Below are positions 1-8,311 of a stretch of DNA of 64,000 nt, piece after piece. Location: the NCBI GenBank assembly GCA_938021675.1, contig CALIFY010000007.1, positions 1 to 64,000 on the forward strand. Reading direction: 5' to 3'. Made by a program: the position numbers and the translations under genes. The notes beneath the pieces were generated by a model. It was not told the DNA's origin. It searched no databases and saw only the letters and a list, made by a program, of their open reading frames with translations. Source of the DNA: an uncultured Acidimicrobiales bacterium (GTDB lineage Bacteria > Actinomycetota > Acidimicrobiia > Acidimicrobiales > SZUA-35). How positions within the stretch are numbered: the first letter of the stretch is position 1; each line of letters starts with the position of its first letter.

Positions 1-228
1 CAACCGTCGTTCGGGTGTTCGACCCGGTGGTCGGTGGGCTGCGGGGTGACGGTCATGACCTTTACTCCAACGGGAGCCTCGAACCGGTGCCATGTGCCTT
101 GGGGGACGATGATCATCTGCATCGGCCCGAGCGTGTGACGACGCTCTTCACCGTCGATACACATCGTCATGGTCGTCGACCGCTCTCTCAACAGCGGCGG
201 CCAAATCGATCGGAGCGGGCGTCGTCAT
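1..228 (-). pseudogene. Cupin-domain protein, broken and running off the left edge
   Basis: Reading leftwards from about 170, one open frame encodes a cupin core (GEERRHTLGPMQMIIVPQGT, then WHRFEAP and PTDHR) and leaves the window at base 1. A plausible N-terminus starting at 228 (MTTPAPIDLAAAVERAVD) lies in another frame and stops near 148. The roughly 35 residues normally found between these parts of a small cupin are missing. I infer an internal deletion with frameshift. Its 3' end is outside the window. Confidence 0.5.
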
Positions 229-360
229 GACCACCAGTGAACCACGCCCGCCACCTGGGTTGGTCACGCCACGGTCCACATCGACCGGGACGTCGTGGCG
301 GCCGGGCGCTTTGACGTTTCCGTTCGATGGGCGTTCTCGCTGCCGCTTGCCCGGTTTCGG

Positions 361-1359
361 TCAGGTCGTGATGACGATCGGCGTCCAGTCGAGCACGATG
401 TGACGCTCCCCGTTGTCTCGGTGGGCGGTCACCGTGACGTTGACCGCCCGCAGCATGCCGTCACCCGATGGTTGCTGGTCGATGAGTTCGTGTTCGAACG
501 ACAGAAGGTCGCCTTCGAATACCGGGGAGGTGTGGTTGCATTCGTGCCAGCCGATCAGGGTGGCCAATCCGTCGACCGAACGCTCCAACGACGCCTGGGC
601 GAGGGCCACGGTGTGGCCGCCGTAGACGAGGCGTCGGTCATATGGGGAGGCGCCGGCGTCGCGGTGGACCGAGGCCAGATTGTGGGTTGCGCGAACGAGA
701 GAGGTCGCCCGTTCGACCACGTCGCGCAGCGGGTCGATTCGCACCTCACCGACCGCCCAGCCGTCGTGTTCGCCGAGGAGGGCGACGTCCCAATCCGGTG
801 GGGCGTTGATCTGGTACTCGTTCAGCGTGAGCGGCCGCGAGCGTGGTCCGATGTCGTCGTTGTGGCCGGGTAGCGAGTCGTGTTGGCATGGAAGGAGAGC
901 GCACCGCTCGAATGCCAGCACGACGTCATCGTCGGCTGTGGTGGTGATGCCGAGTAACACTTTGCCCCGTGGTTGTCCGCCGGGCTTGAGCGACGAATCG
1001 CAGAGTGCCCGAACCTCGGTTGACGTCTGCACCGTTTCGCCGAGATGTACCGGCCGGGCCAAGGCCAACCCTCGGTAAAACAAGTTGGCGACGACTCGCC
1101 GTGTGGCCACGGTGCTCGCCCCGATCGACAGCGCGACGACGAGGCCAGGGTGGGCCAGCGGCCGGGAGTCGTTTGTCAGCCTTGCGGCCAGTCGATGGTC
1201 GAGCCCTGGCGCCCAATGGTCGCCGCAGATCGATCGGTAGGTGGCGGCGTCGCCGGTGGTGAGCGTGTGGCTAGGAGGTGCGGCGAATCGGTGACCGACG
1301 GTCAGCTCATCGTAGAACGGGCCGACATCGGAACTTCGATGTTCGGATGCTGCATCCAT
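361..1359 (-). CDS. MaoC-type double hot-dog enoyl/mesaconyl-CoA hydratase
   Basis: A 332-residue protein of the long MaoC type, close in length to mesaconyl-CoA (beta-methylmalyl-CoA) hydratases and to the Rv2499c group. The N-terminal half carries the substrate-side hot-dog fold (GDHWAPGLDH, then AHPGLVVALSIGA). The second fold has YGGHTVALAQASLE followed by GWHECNHTSPVFEGD. The start at 1359 has GAGGAG nine bases upstream; an in-frame ATG at 1422 lacks a ribosome site. It diverges from the acyl-CoA dehydrogenase and CitE-like genes, and I infer a shared branched C5 acyl-CoA (itaconate/leucine) pathway. The exact substrate is not visible from sequence. Confidence 0.8.
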   Translation of the reverse strand: MDAASEHRSSDVGPFYDELTVGHRFAAPPSHTLTTGDAATYRSICGDHWAPGLDHRLAARLTNDSRPLAHPGLVVALSIGASTVATRRVVANLFYRGLALARPVHLGETVQTSTEVRALCDSSLKPGGQPRGKVLLGITTTADDDVVLAFERCALLPCQHDSLPGHNDDIGPRSRPLTLNEYQINAPPDWDVALLGEHDGWAVGEVRIDPLRDVVERATSLVRATHNLASVHRDAGASPYDRRLVYGGHTVALAQASLERSVDGLATLIGWHECNHTSPVFEGDLLSFEHELIDQQPSGDGMLRAVNVTVTAHRDNGERHIVLDWTPIVITT

Positions 1360-1576
1360 TCTCGGACTCTCCTCGGGGTGACCGGCCGAGCGATCATCGT
1401 TTGTCTGCGTTTCGGCGACCATCTGGCTTCGACCAAAGTACACGCAATATGATTTGCACCCGAATGGCTCACCGATGTTGAGCCGTCGGCAACTGGGGGA
1501 GATATGAACGTCGTGCAGAACGTCCGGTGGCCGTCGGTGTGTCGGCGCGACGAGGAGTACGGAAGGACGGCCGGCG

Positions 1577-2743
1577 ATGATTGGAGACAACCCCGACTTT
1601 GAGGTCATCCGTACCGAGGTCAGGCGGTTATGCGACCGATACGGAAATGAGTACTGGCGCGGTCTAGAGCCCGACCGGTATCCCACTGAATTCGTCGCCG
1701 ACCTTACGAAACACGGCTGGTTGGCGGCCCTGATCCCTGAGAGTTATGGCGGCGGCGGGCTTAGCCTGGCCGGGGCGTCGGTGATTCTGGAAGAGATTTC
1801 GGCCAGCGGTGGCAACCCCAGTGCCTGCCACGCCCAGATGTACATCATGGGCACGCTGTTGCGTCACGGCTCGGAGGAGCAAAAGCAGCGGTACCTTCCG
1901 AAACTGGCAGCGGGCGAGGTCAGTCTGCAGGCCTTCGGGGTGACCGAGCCGATGGCCGGATCCGAGACCACGTCGATACGGACGCGGGCCGAACGTGACG
2001 GCGACACGTGGCGGATCAACGGGCAAAAGATCTGGACATCTCGAGCCCTTCACTCCGATCTGATGATCTTGCTTGCTCGAACCGCGTCAGCCGATGAAGC
2101 CGAGGACCGCCTTGGTGGTTTGTCGGTGTTTCTGTTCGATCTCCGCGGGGCGGACGGTGAACTCCTGTCGGGGCTCACGATCAATTCAATCTCGACGTGG
2201 ATGAATCACAACACAACCGAGGTGTTCTTCGACGACGTGGTTATTCCCGCCGACTCTCTGGTCGGGATCGAGGGCATGGGGTTTCGTCACATTCTCGACG
2301 GGATGAACGCCGAGCGGATCCTCATCGCTGCCGAGTGCGTCGGCGACGGCAAGTTCTTCCTGGAACGGGCCAGCGAGTACGCCCGAGAGCGTGAGGTGTT
2401 CGGTCGGCCGATCGGATCAAATCAAGGCGTCGCCTTCCCCTTGGCCAAGGCCTACGCCAACCTTCGAGCGGCGGACCTGATGCGGTGGCAGGCCGCCGAG
2501 CTGTTCGATGCCGGAGAGTCATGCGGTGCCGAGGCGAATATGGCCAAGATGCTGGCGTCGAACGCCTCGTGGGAGGCCGGCAACGCGGCCCTCGATACCC
2601 ACGGAGGGTTTGGGTTTGCCGTCGAGTACGACATAGAACGCAAGCTGCGTGAAACCCGCCTCTATCAAGTCGCTCCAATCAACAACAATTTGGTGCTTGC
2701 CTTCGTGGCCCAGAAGTGCCTCGGCCTTCCAAAGAGCTACTAG
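1577..2743 (+). CDS. Acyl-CoA dehydrogenase
   Basis: A 388-residue flavoprotein of the acyl-CoA dehydrogenase family, normal length. Visible parts are the helical N-domain (LIPESYGGGGLSLAGASVIL), the middle-domain FAD-binding stretch (FGVTEPMAGSETTSIRTRA, then INGQKIWTSRA) and the C-terminal four-helix domain (REREVFGRPIGSNQGV, DTHGGFGFA). Near the C-terminus, where many family members have a catalytic Glu in YEGT, this protein reads QVAPINNN, so its base may sit elsewhere or its chemistry may differ. GGAAGG lies upstream of the ATG. The CitE-like gene starts 31 bases after its stop, suggesting one transcript. Confidence 0.88.
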   Translation: MIGDNPDFEVIRTEVRRLCDRYGNEYWRGLEPDRYPTEFVADLTKHGWLAALIPESYGGGGLSLAGASVILEEISASGGNPSACHAQMYIMGTLLRHGSEEQKQRYLPKLAAGEVSLQAFGVTEPMAGSETTSIRTRAERDGDTWRINGQKIWTSRALHSDLMILLARTASADEAEDRLGGLSVFLFDLRGADGELLSGLTINSISTWMNHNTTEVFFDDVVIPADSLVGIEGMGFRHILDGMNAERILIAAECVGDGKFFLERASEYAREREVFGRPIGSNQGVAFPLAKAYANLRAADLMRWQAAELFDAGESCGAEANMAKMLASNASWEAGNAALDTHGGFGFAVEYDIERKLRETRLYQVAPINNNLVLAFVAQKCLGLPKSY

Positions 2744-2774
2744 TGAACAGATTGGACGTCGATGGGAGGTACCG

Positions 2775-3743
2775 ATGACTAACGGTCCGGGGTCACGGCG
2801 GCAGTTGCAGTCACGTGTACGGCCACGGCTACGGCGATCCGAACTTTCGGTGCCGGGATCAAACCCGGCGATGATCGCCAAGGCCGTCGCGAGCGAGGCC
2901 GATGTCGTCGTCATCGACTTGGAGGACGCGGTTGCTGCTCAGGCCAAAGTCGACGCTCGAATGAACGTCATCACTGCGCTGAACGACTTGGACTGGGGCC
3001 GGAGCGGTCGTGCGTACCGAATCAACAGCGTTGACACCTCGTGGTGTCACGATGACTTGATCGCCGTTGTCACCGCCGCCGGCCGGCACCTCGACGTTGT
3101 AGTCATTCCGAAAGTACTGGGACCGCGGGAGGTGTGGTTCGTCGATGATCTTCTCACCCAACTCGAACTGAAACTCGGTCTTGAACCCAAAGGCATCGGT
3201 CTCGAGGTCTTGATCGAGGAGACGCGAGCGCTAGTCGAGGTCGATGCGATCGCCGGATCGAGCGCCCGGCTTGAAGCCATCGTTCTTGGAGTTGGCGATC
3301 TTGCCGCCGACCAAGGTATGCGACTCGGTCATGTCGGCGACGTCCCGGCCGGCGCCGGCGACGTTTGGGCTTACGCTCGGCATCGGACGATCGTTGCTGC
3401 TCGGGCTGCGGGGATAGAAGCGATCGACGGGCCGTTCGGTGATTTTCGAAACCTTGAGGGGTTCACCGCCAGTGCCGCATCCTTCGCTTTGATCGGAGGC
3501 TCGGGCAAGTGGTGCATTCACCCGTCCCAGCTCGACGCAGCGAATCGAATCTTCGCCCCAACCGCAGCCGAGATAGCCGAAGCCCAAGCCGCCCTCGCCG
3601 CGGTGACCGAAGCGGGCCGCGCTGGCAACGGCGCAGTCAGCGTTGACGGCAAGATGATCGATGCCGCGACCGAACGAGGTTTTCAAAAGCTTCTGGATCG
3701 AGCCAACGCCTGTTCGACGATGCCCCCAGCGGAGTCACCGTGA
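2775..3743 (+). CDS. HpcH/HpaI aldolase / citrate lyase beta-like (CitE family) acyl-CoA lyase
   Basis: A 322-residue TIM-barrel lyase. It shows the CitE-family metal and substrate motifs VVIDLEDAV near residue 43, LEVLIEETRAL in the middle, and a C-terminal WCIHPSQLDAANRIF. The start is fixed by GGGAGGT five bases before ATG 2775; the reading frame is open further upstream but overlaps the preceding gene. Stand-alone CitE proteins cleave citramalyl-CoA, malyl-CoA or related beta-hydroxyacyl-CoAs. The neighbouring dehydrogenase and MaoC hydratase make a citramalyl-CoA-type lyase for itaconate or leucine carbon the best guess. Confidence 0.85.
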   Translation: MTNGPGSRRQLQSRVRPRLRRSELSVPGSNPAMIAKAVASEADVVVIDLEDAVAAQAKVDARMNVITALNDLDWGRSGRAYRINSVDTSWCHDDLIAVVTAAGRHLDVVVIPKVLGPREVWFVDDLLTQLELKLGLEPKGIGLEVLIEETRALVEVDAIAGSSARLEAIVLGVGDLAADQGMRLGHVGDVPAGAGDVWAYARHRTIVAARAAGIEAIDGPFGDFRNLEGFTASAASFALIGGSGKWCIHPSQLDAANRIFAPTAAEIAEAQAALAAVTEAGRAGNGAVSVDGKMIDAATERGFQKLLDRANACSTMPPAESP

Positions 3744-3829
3744 CCGCTTCTCGATCGCATCACGGCGGCAGGTTGCTGAGGTGAGGTCAAACCCCGGATA
3801 GGGTTACGTTGCCGGTAGTTGGAGTAGCT

Positions 3830-4231
3830 GTGAATGACAGAGTGGAACACCTACAGATGGTCCAGTCGATCATCACCCGGATGGCCCAAAACTCCTTCCT
3901 GCTCAAGGGGTGGACGATCACGCTTATGGCCGGAATTTTTGCGATTGCAGCCACGAGCACTACCGGCTCTCTTGTGGCAATTGCGTTTGTTCCAGCGACC
4001 GGATTTTGGTTCCTTGACGCCTACTACCTTCGTCAGGAGCGGCTGTTCCGGTTGCTTTACGAACGAGTTCGTGACGCTCCGGATGTAGATTTCTCAATGA
4101 AAACAAGCCCGGATAGAGCCGCCGGTACTGGCTGGTGGGCTGTTGTGTTCTCTATCACGCTCGTCATCTTTTACGGACTAGCTCTGCTGACCGTAGCCCT
4201 GGTCTGGATCGGGATATCGATCGCTGGGTGA
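3830..4231 (+). CDS. Small membrane protein next to the TIR gene
   Basis: A 133-residue protein starting at a GTG with GGAG five bases upstream; an in-frame TTG at 3809 is the alternative. The cytosolic N-terminus (NDRVEHLQMVQSIITRMAQN) leads into SFLLKGWTITLMAG, then two closely spaced membrane segments, the loop DAYYLRQERLFRLLYERVR, and a third hydrophobic segment at the C-terminus. I recognise this as a widespread family of unknown function, often met in accessory regions; I recall association with TIR genes but cannot verify it here. It converges on the TIR-VWA gene with 36 bases between the stops. Confidence 0.75.
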   Translation: MNDRVEHLQMVQSIITRMAQNSFLLKGWTITLMAGIFAIAATSTTGSLVAIAFVPATGFWFLDAYYLRQERLFRLLYERVRDAPDVDFSMKTSPDRAAGTGWWAVVFSITLVIFYGLALLTVALVWIGISIAG

Positions 4232-4267
4232 GGGCGATCGTTCCCAGGCCTTCGGCCACGATGGCTT

Positions 4268-6562
4268 TCAAAAGTTGCTGATGATGTCGATAAACGCTTC
4301 GGCTATCGTGCTCGGGTCGCGAGCGTCGTACGCTTCAGCCTGGGTGGTATCGGCAATTTCTCGCATCGTTTCGAGGTCCGAGTCCTTGTCCAATGCGATA
4401 GAAAAGATGCGAATCGGTGGTTGTCCGTCGCCGTCAAGCTCGTCGAGTAAGCGGATGAGGTCGGTGTCGCCGTCATCGTTCATCCCATCGCTAACCACTA
4501 AGACAGTATTGATGAGATCCGTTTCGTCCTGAGACTCGAGTGAGCTGACCGCGTCTCGAATAGTACGGTAGAGGGCGGTGTCTCCTGGTGTTGGTTGAAT
4601 ATCACCTAGATTCGCTGAAAGTCTGAGTTTGTGGTCGTCATCCAGCCGAGCTGTCTCGACCAATTCGCGGTATGGGGTCGGGCCGAAGGCTCGTTCGCTG
4701 GAGAAGATCCACAAGCCAACCTCGTCATCGGAGGACAGCTGGTCTAACGCATCAGCCGCAGCCTTCTTTGCTACGTCGTTGCGGGTGGTTGTCTCGCCTT
4801 CGCGTACTGTCTCGCGCATACTCCCCGAAACGTCGTACAGAAGCAGTAGCCGAACCTTCTTTCTTAGCTCGGCCCAGTCATCCAGAATCTGTTGAACCAC
4901 CTCTGCTGACGGCGGGTCCACGACGGTCGGCCTGTCGGTTGATGCCTGGGTTGCTTGCACCAACGCCGTCCCGGCGATGCCTTCTGAGTCCCGGAAGCCG
5001 GCTGCTTGGAGTTCTTGCTGCTGTTCGTTGTTCTGAACGAACTCAAAGAACCCTGCAGCTAGTTCGCGTTGGTCCTCCGATGCTGACGGCAAGACGACGA
5101 AGGGGTGGTCCATCATGAGGGTTCCGTCTTTCGGGCTGATTGCCACGAGCGGAATTTCGGGGCGTGGGGCATTGTCGAAGCCATCTCGGTCGCCCCCGGG
5201 GTTCCCTGTGTTGTAGAGATATACCAGCTGCTCTTGCATCAGGATGGCGCTGACGTACGGCAGTTCGCCCGCTTGTGCTTCGGCTTCTGCGAACTTGGTA
5301 AGGAACTTGAGGGCCTCGTCGGAGTAGTGCACCACGCCCCGCTCGACTCCCTCGACGAAGTCCCGAACCTCGGGATCCTCGACGTCTGCGAGCGTCAGCT
5401 CGCTCTTGCCGGATGCCGCGTAGTACGAGGCAATCGTCGCCGCCATTCCGGAGGTAGATCGTTGTGGGTTGTCCTTTCCTATCGTTAGTGGACCCCATTC
5501 TGGGTGGCCGTGGGAGGCCCAGCCGCCCGGTGCATTGATCAGGTCGAGAACGTCGCTCCAGCCGATCGGCTCGTCGGGCCAACCCAGGGCGCGGGCCATC
5601 GGTTCTCGCATGGCGATGACTGCAGGACTTTGGGCCAGGGAGCCCACGATCTGCGGTTGGTCTTCCCGTTCATCATCGGCCCAAGCCTTCTCCAGAATCG
5701 ACACCCAGATTGAAGAGGTCGGCAGCCAAACCTGTGGCTCGGGTTCGCCGGTACCTCGGCTCTCCCATCCATCGGCCAAAGCCTGACGGGCCAGACCGGA
5801 TGTCACACGAGATACGGAGACTTCAACGCATCGTCCGTCGTCCAAGCGCGTGTTCTCGTTGTAGTCATTGGCGAACCCTGTCATGAGGTCTGCTTTTTCG
5901 GTCGAAACCGCCATGTCCAGTTCGACACACGACCCGGTGGGAATTTCTGGTGCAGCGACACTCGTCTCGGGGCGGTCCTCGTCGTTTCCACTTTGGCCTG
6001 TTGACGGCCAGGCGAGGAATGCGGCTATCACAGCTAGTGCAGCCCCTATCGCCCAGATCGTGTGGGGGGAAGCTCTCCACCTTGTCTCAGCTTTTGGGGT
6101 ATCCGGAGACAGTTCGACCATCCGGTTTACCAGGCGAGCAAGGTCGCCATCATGCTCTGGGCCGCTCCGAATGGGCTGCGCCTGACGGAAACAAATCTCC
6201 CTCAGGTCGTCTGGCCATTCGTCCTTTCCTGGCATGATTCGGCCGTCGGCCAGAACGGGGACGATCGGGACTGACCCACGTAGGGCTCGCCGTAGTTCGT
6301 AGGCGACGAAATCCCCTTCGGAGAATAGACGCTCTGCGCTCCAGTGTTGCCCGATGACCAACACCACTGCCGCGGAGCGGTCCAGAGCACGGTCGATTGC
6401 TAGACGGGAATCGTCTCCAGACCCTATCGAATGTAAGTCTTGGAAGACTGATACGATTTTTGGTGACTTCAGAAGAAACCGGCGAATTTGGGCAGCGAGA
6501 AAGGGGCTGTCTCGCTTCTGGTAACAAAGAAAAACAGCTCGCTCTGATTTTCGAAATCGCAA
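4268..6562 (-). CDS. TIR domain - transmembrane - solute-binding - VWA protein
   Basis: About 764 residues from TTG 6562 (AAGGGG six bases upstream); TTG 6658 would add 32 poorly conserved-looking residues. Residues 8-125 form a TIR domain: AVFLCYQKRDS, FQDLHSIGSGDD, VLVIGQHW, and DFVAYEL with Glu 89 at the position of the catalytic NADase glutamate. A single membrane helix spans about 168-186. The rest should lie outside the cell: a family-1-like solute-binding domain (about 205-560) and a VWA domain (about 568-764) with the MIDAS motif DVSGS plus distal Thr and VVSDG. Solute-binding/VWA fusions are known as actinobacterial surface proteins; joining one to a cytosolic TIR gives a Toll-receptor-like layout. 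I infer ligand sensing controls NAD+ cleavage or signal production. Just upstream lies an IS3 remnant. Confidence 0.85.
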   Translation of the reverse strand: MRFRKSERAVFLCYQKRDSPFLAAQIRRFLLKSPKIVSVFQDLHSIGSGDDSRLAIDRALDRSAAVVLVIGQHWSAERLFSEGDFVAYELRRALRGSVPIVPVLADGRIMPGKDEWPDDLREICFRQAQPIRSGPEHDGDLARLVNRMVELSPDTPKAETRWRASPHTIWAIGAALAVIAAFLAWPSTGQSGNDEDRPETSVAAPEIPTGSCVELDMAVSTEKADLMTGFANDYNENTRLDDGRCVEVSVSRVTSGLARQALADGWESRGTGEPEPQVWLPTSSIWVSILEKAWADDEREDQPQIVGSLAQSPAVIAMREPMARALGWPDEPIGWSDVLDLINAPGGWASHGHPEWGPLTIGKDNPQRSTSGMAATIASYYAASGKSELTLADVEDPEVRDFVEGVERGVVHYSDEALKFLTKFAEAEAQAGELPYVSAILMQEQLVYLYNTGNPGGDRDGFDNAPRPEIPLVAISPKDGTLMMDHPFVVLPSASEDQRELAAGFFEFVQNNEQQQELQAAGFRDSEGIAGTALVQATQASTDRPTVVDPPSAEVVQQILDDWAELRKKVRLLLLYDVSGSMRETVREGETTTRNDVAKKAAADALDQLSSDDEVGLWIFSSERAFGPTPYRELVETARLDDDHKLRLSANLGDIQPTPGDTALYRTIRDAVSSLESQDETDLINTVLVVSDGMNDDGDTDLIRLLDELDGDGQPPIRIFSIALDKDSDLETMREIADTTQAEAYDARDPSTIAEAFIDIISNF

Positions 6563-6774
6563 TACTAACCCCTTGCAAGACCTGTATAAAGTACGCTCGA
6601 ATAGAGCGACAAGTAGTGCCGACCGTACGCCATTCTGTTTCTGGTGGGAGTGGTCCAACGCGATTCTACAGGCCTAGGAATCCGGTAGGTCTTGGGGTGG
6701 CATGTGGTGGTTCGATTGCCCAGGTGCGGAAGTCCTGGAGTGGAGCGCTTTGCCTCTCCGGCCGTGTGGCTCGC
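6563..6774. other. Spacer between the TIR gene and the IS3 remnant
   Basis: No convincing gene on either strand. This should contain the promoter for the leftward TIR gene; I see no clear -35/-10 pair. Confidence 0.4.
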
Positions 6775-7397
6775 TCAGGAACCGGTGACACGCCGCGGAC
6801 GCCGAGCTGTTGCCCGATCGTGCGTGGACCCCAATCGAGATTTCGCCCGCCGGAACTTGTAGTCTTCAGCTCGCCAGAGACGGTGCACCTGTTTGTTGTT
6901 CACTCGCCAGCCTTCGGCCCAGAGCCCGTCGCAGTGCGCCGCCATCCCCACCTTGGTCGCCGCCTCGCGAACGCTCGGAGCCATTCACAGAGTTGTTCTT
7001 CGTCCGCTGGTGGCGGTTGCGGGCGGTGTCGTTGCACCGATCGATGTTGGCCGACTACCCGACATGCTCGGCGTTGCGATACCCGGAACTCGCCCTGCAG
7101 GTCATCAACAACCATGCGTTTGCGGTTCGGGTCATCACTTTTTCTCGGCCATGTATTTCAACATCGCCGTGTCCAACTCAGCCTCGGCCGATAGCTTCCT
7201 GAGCTGCTCGTTCTCGGCCCGAAGGTCTTTGAGTTCCTTCGCGTCATCGGCCTTCATGCCGCCGTATTGGTTGAGCCACCGATGTCAGGTCGAGATCAGC
7301 GATCTCGAGTTGCCGGCAGACATCGATCAGCTCCATCCCGCCAGCCTTGAGCTTGTGGCCCTCCGCTAACTTCCGGATGACTTCCGATTGGACTCGA
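6775..7397 (-). mobile_element. Degenerate IS3-family element (orfA and orfB remnants)
   Basis: On the minus strand, the upper end encodes an OrfA-like sequence, with IRKLAEGHKLKAGGMELID followed, after a frameshift, by GGMKADDAKELKDLRAENEQ and AELDTAMLKYMAEKK before a stop. Next comes an OrfB start region (RACRVVGQHRS, EEQLCEWLRAFARRRPRWGW), another frame break, and WRVNNKQVHRLWRAE, after which similarity fades. The DDE core of the transposase is absent. I infer a dead IS copy whose insertion or excision removed the 5' part of the exoprotein gene to its right. Confidence 0.8.
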
Positions 7398-7897
7398 TAC
7401 CACGCAGCGGAGCACGGTAGAGATGAATCCAGACGGTTCCGTGACGGTCTCGGTGCAAGAAAAGGTATTTGATTCGTTCGACCCGTCAATCGCAGCAGAA
7501 GGCGAGTTACCGGATCTTGAAGAACCGGTTAGCGCAAGGATGGAATGGGTGCCGCTCGGTATTTTCTCTGCTCCTTGGGTAGTTGATGCTAACGGTGTTG
7601 AAGTTCCCACATGGTTTGAAATCAGTGGGAATCAAATCACCCAAGTTGTCGATCTTTCATCTGAGGAAATCGCCTACCCGGTAGTGGCAGATCCCGACTA
7701 CACCAACTCCTGCAATTTGGTTAGGTGTCAGCGACACTTTGCGGTCGACGTATCCCTTCAAGTCGGGAGGGATATGGCAAACTCAAGTCTGGCAGGTTGG
7801 GTCTTCGCCTAATGGACTCTACTGTGGTTTCGCCGGCGCCCTCGGTAATTGGTGGACGACTACCCCGTCGAGTGACAGCAACTGCAAGTGGACCTGA
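7397..7897 (+). pseudogene. Truncated and frameshifted actinobacterial exoprotein with YPVVADP motif
   Basis: The open frame beginning around 7397 (ATG at 7423) encodes MNPDGSVTVSVQEK and ends its recognisable part with IAYPVVADPDY, a motif common in large secreted actinobacterial proteins of unknown function. Past about 7725 the sense continues in a different frame (SSPNGLYCGFAGALGNWW, then SNCKWT and a stop at 7897). There is no N-terminus or signal peptide; the gene begins at the edge of the IS3 remnant. I infer an exoprotein 3' fragment damaged by the insertion and a later frameshift. Confidence 0.6.
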
Positions 7898-8103
7898 TGA
7901 CGCTAATTCAAAGGCTGTTTATTCTACTTGGCGTAGTGCTATTCATGTCTGGCGTTTTGTTCATCAACATCGTTCGTCTGAGCGACAACCCTGTGCTTCC
8001 GCCGATAGCTCCGGGGGCACTCGCAATCCTTGCTGGGTCAGCCTGTTTTTTTCTGGCCAGATTCGTGATTCCCAGACAGAACGGCAAGGCGGAGCAGACC
8101 TAA
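7897..8103 (+). CDS. Small two-helix membrane protein coupled to the exoprotein remnant
   Basis: 68 residues. Its ATG overlaps the stop of the upstream exoprotein frame (TGATG), a layout that implies translational coupling in the intact locus. Two hydrophobic stretches are visible: LFILLGVVLFMSGVLFI near the N-terminus, and PGALAILAGSACFFLARFV, separated by a short loop. The C-terminus is charged. A strong terminator follows directly. The pairing of an exoprotein C-terminus with a small membrane protein resembles toxin-immunity pairs, but no toxin domain is recognisable, so that role is speculative. Confidence 0.55.
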   Translation: MTLIQRLFILLGVVLFMSGVLFINIVRLSDNPVLPPIAPGALAILAGSACFFLARFVIPRQNGKAEQT

Positions 8104-8107
8104 AATC

Positions 8108-8140
8108 AAGAATCCCCGGTCAACTTGGCCGGGGATTCTT
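8108..8140 (+). terminator. Intrinsic terminator after the small membrane protein gene
   Basis: A perfect 12-bp stem (AAGAATCCCCGG / CCGGGGATTCTT) with a 9-base loop, starting four bases after the stop codon. The T-run is short and lies inside the 3' arm. It separates this locus from the Fic gene. Confidence 0.8.
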
Positions 8141-8238
8141 ACGTCGGCAACATTGCAGCGCTAGTGCACGAGATCAGATCGGCGCTGCTGCCGAGTTTGG
8201 CCGGTTGAGATACTAAAGCCATGTCGCCCCGCGATCCC

Positions 8239-8311
8239 AAACTTGGATTACAGGCCCGTAATTCCAAGTTTCGAGCGCGAAACTTGTGTATCAGTCGGTA
8301 CAATCCAAGTT
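8239..8311. promoter_or_regulatory. Inverted repeat and third half-site before the Fic gene
   Basis: AAACTTGGA (8239-8247) and its exact complement TCCAAGTTT (8263-8271) flank 15 bases, and another TCCAAGTT sits at 8304-8311 directly before the likely start. Three copies of one half-site in 73 bases look like an operator. Fic proteins with a C-terminal winged helix may regulate themselves; binding here is inference. Confidence 0.5.

Noticed and set aside
295-873. Long plus-strand open frame over the MaoC gene
   Set aside because: It is antisense to a well-supported MaoC gene, has no ribosome site and no domain signal; high GC produces such shadows.
5043-5582. 179-codon minus-strand frame inside the TIR-VWA gene
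   Set aside because: Arg-rich, out of frame with the solute-binding domain, and no motif; a shifted-frame shadow.
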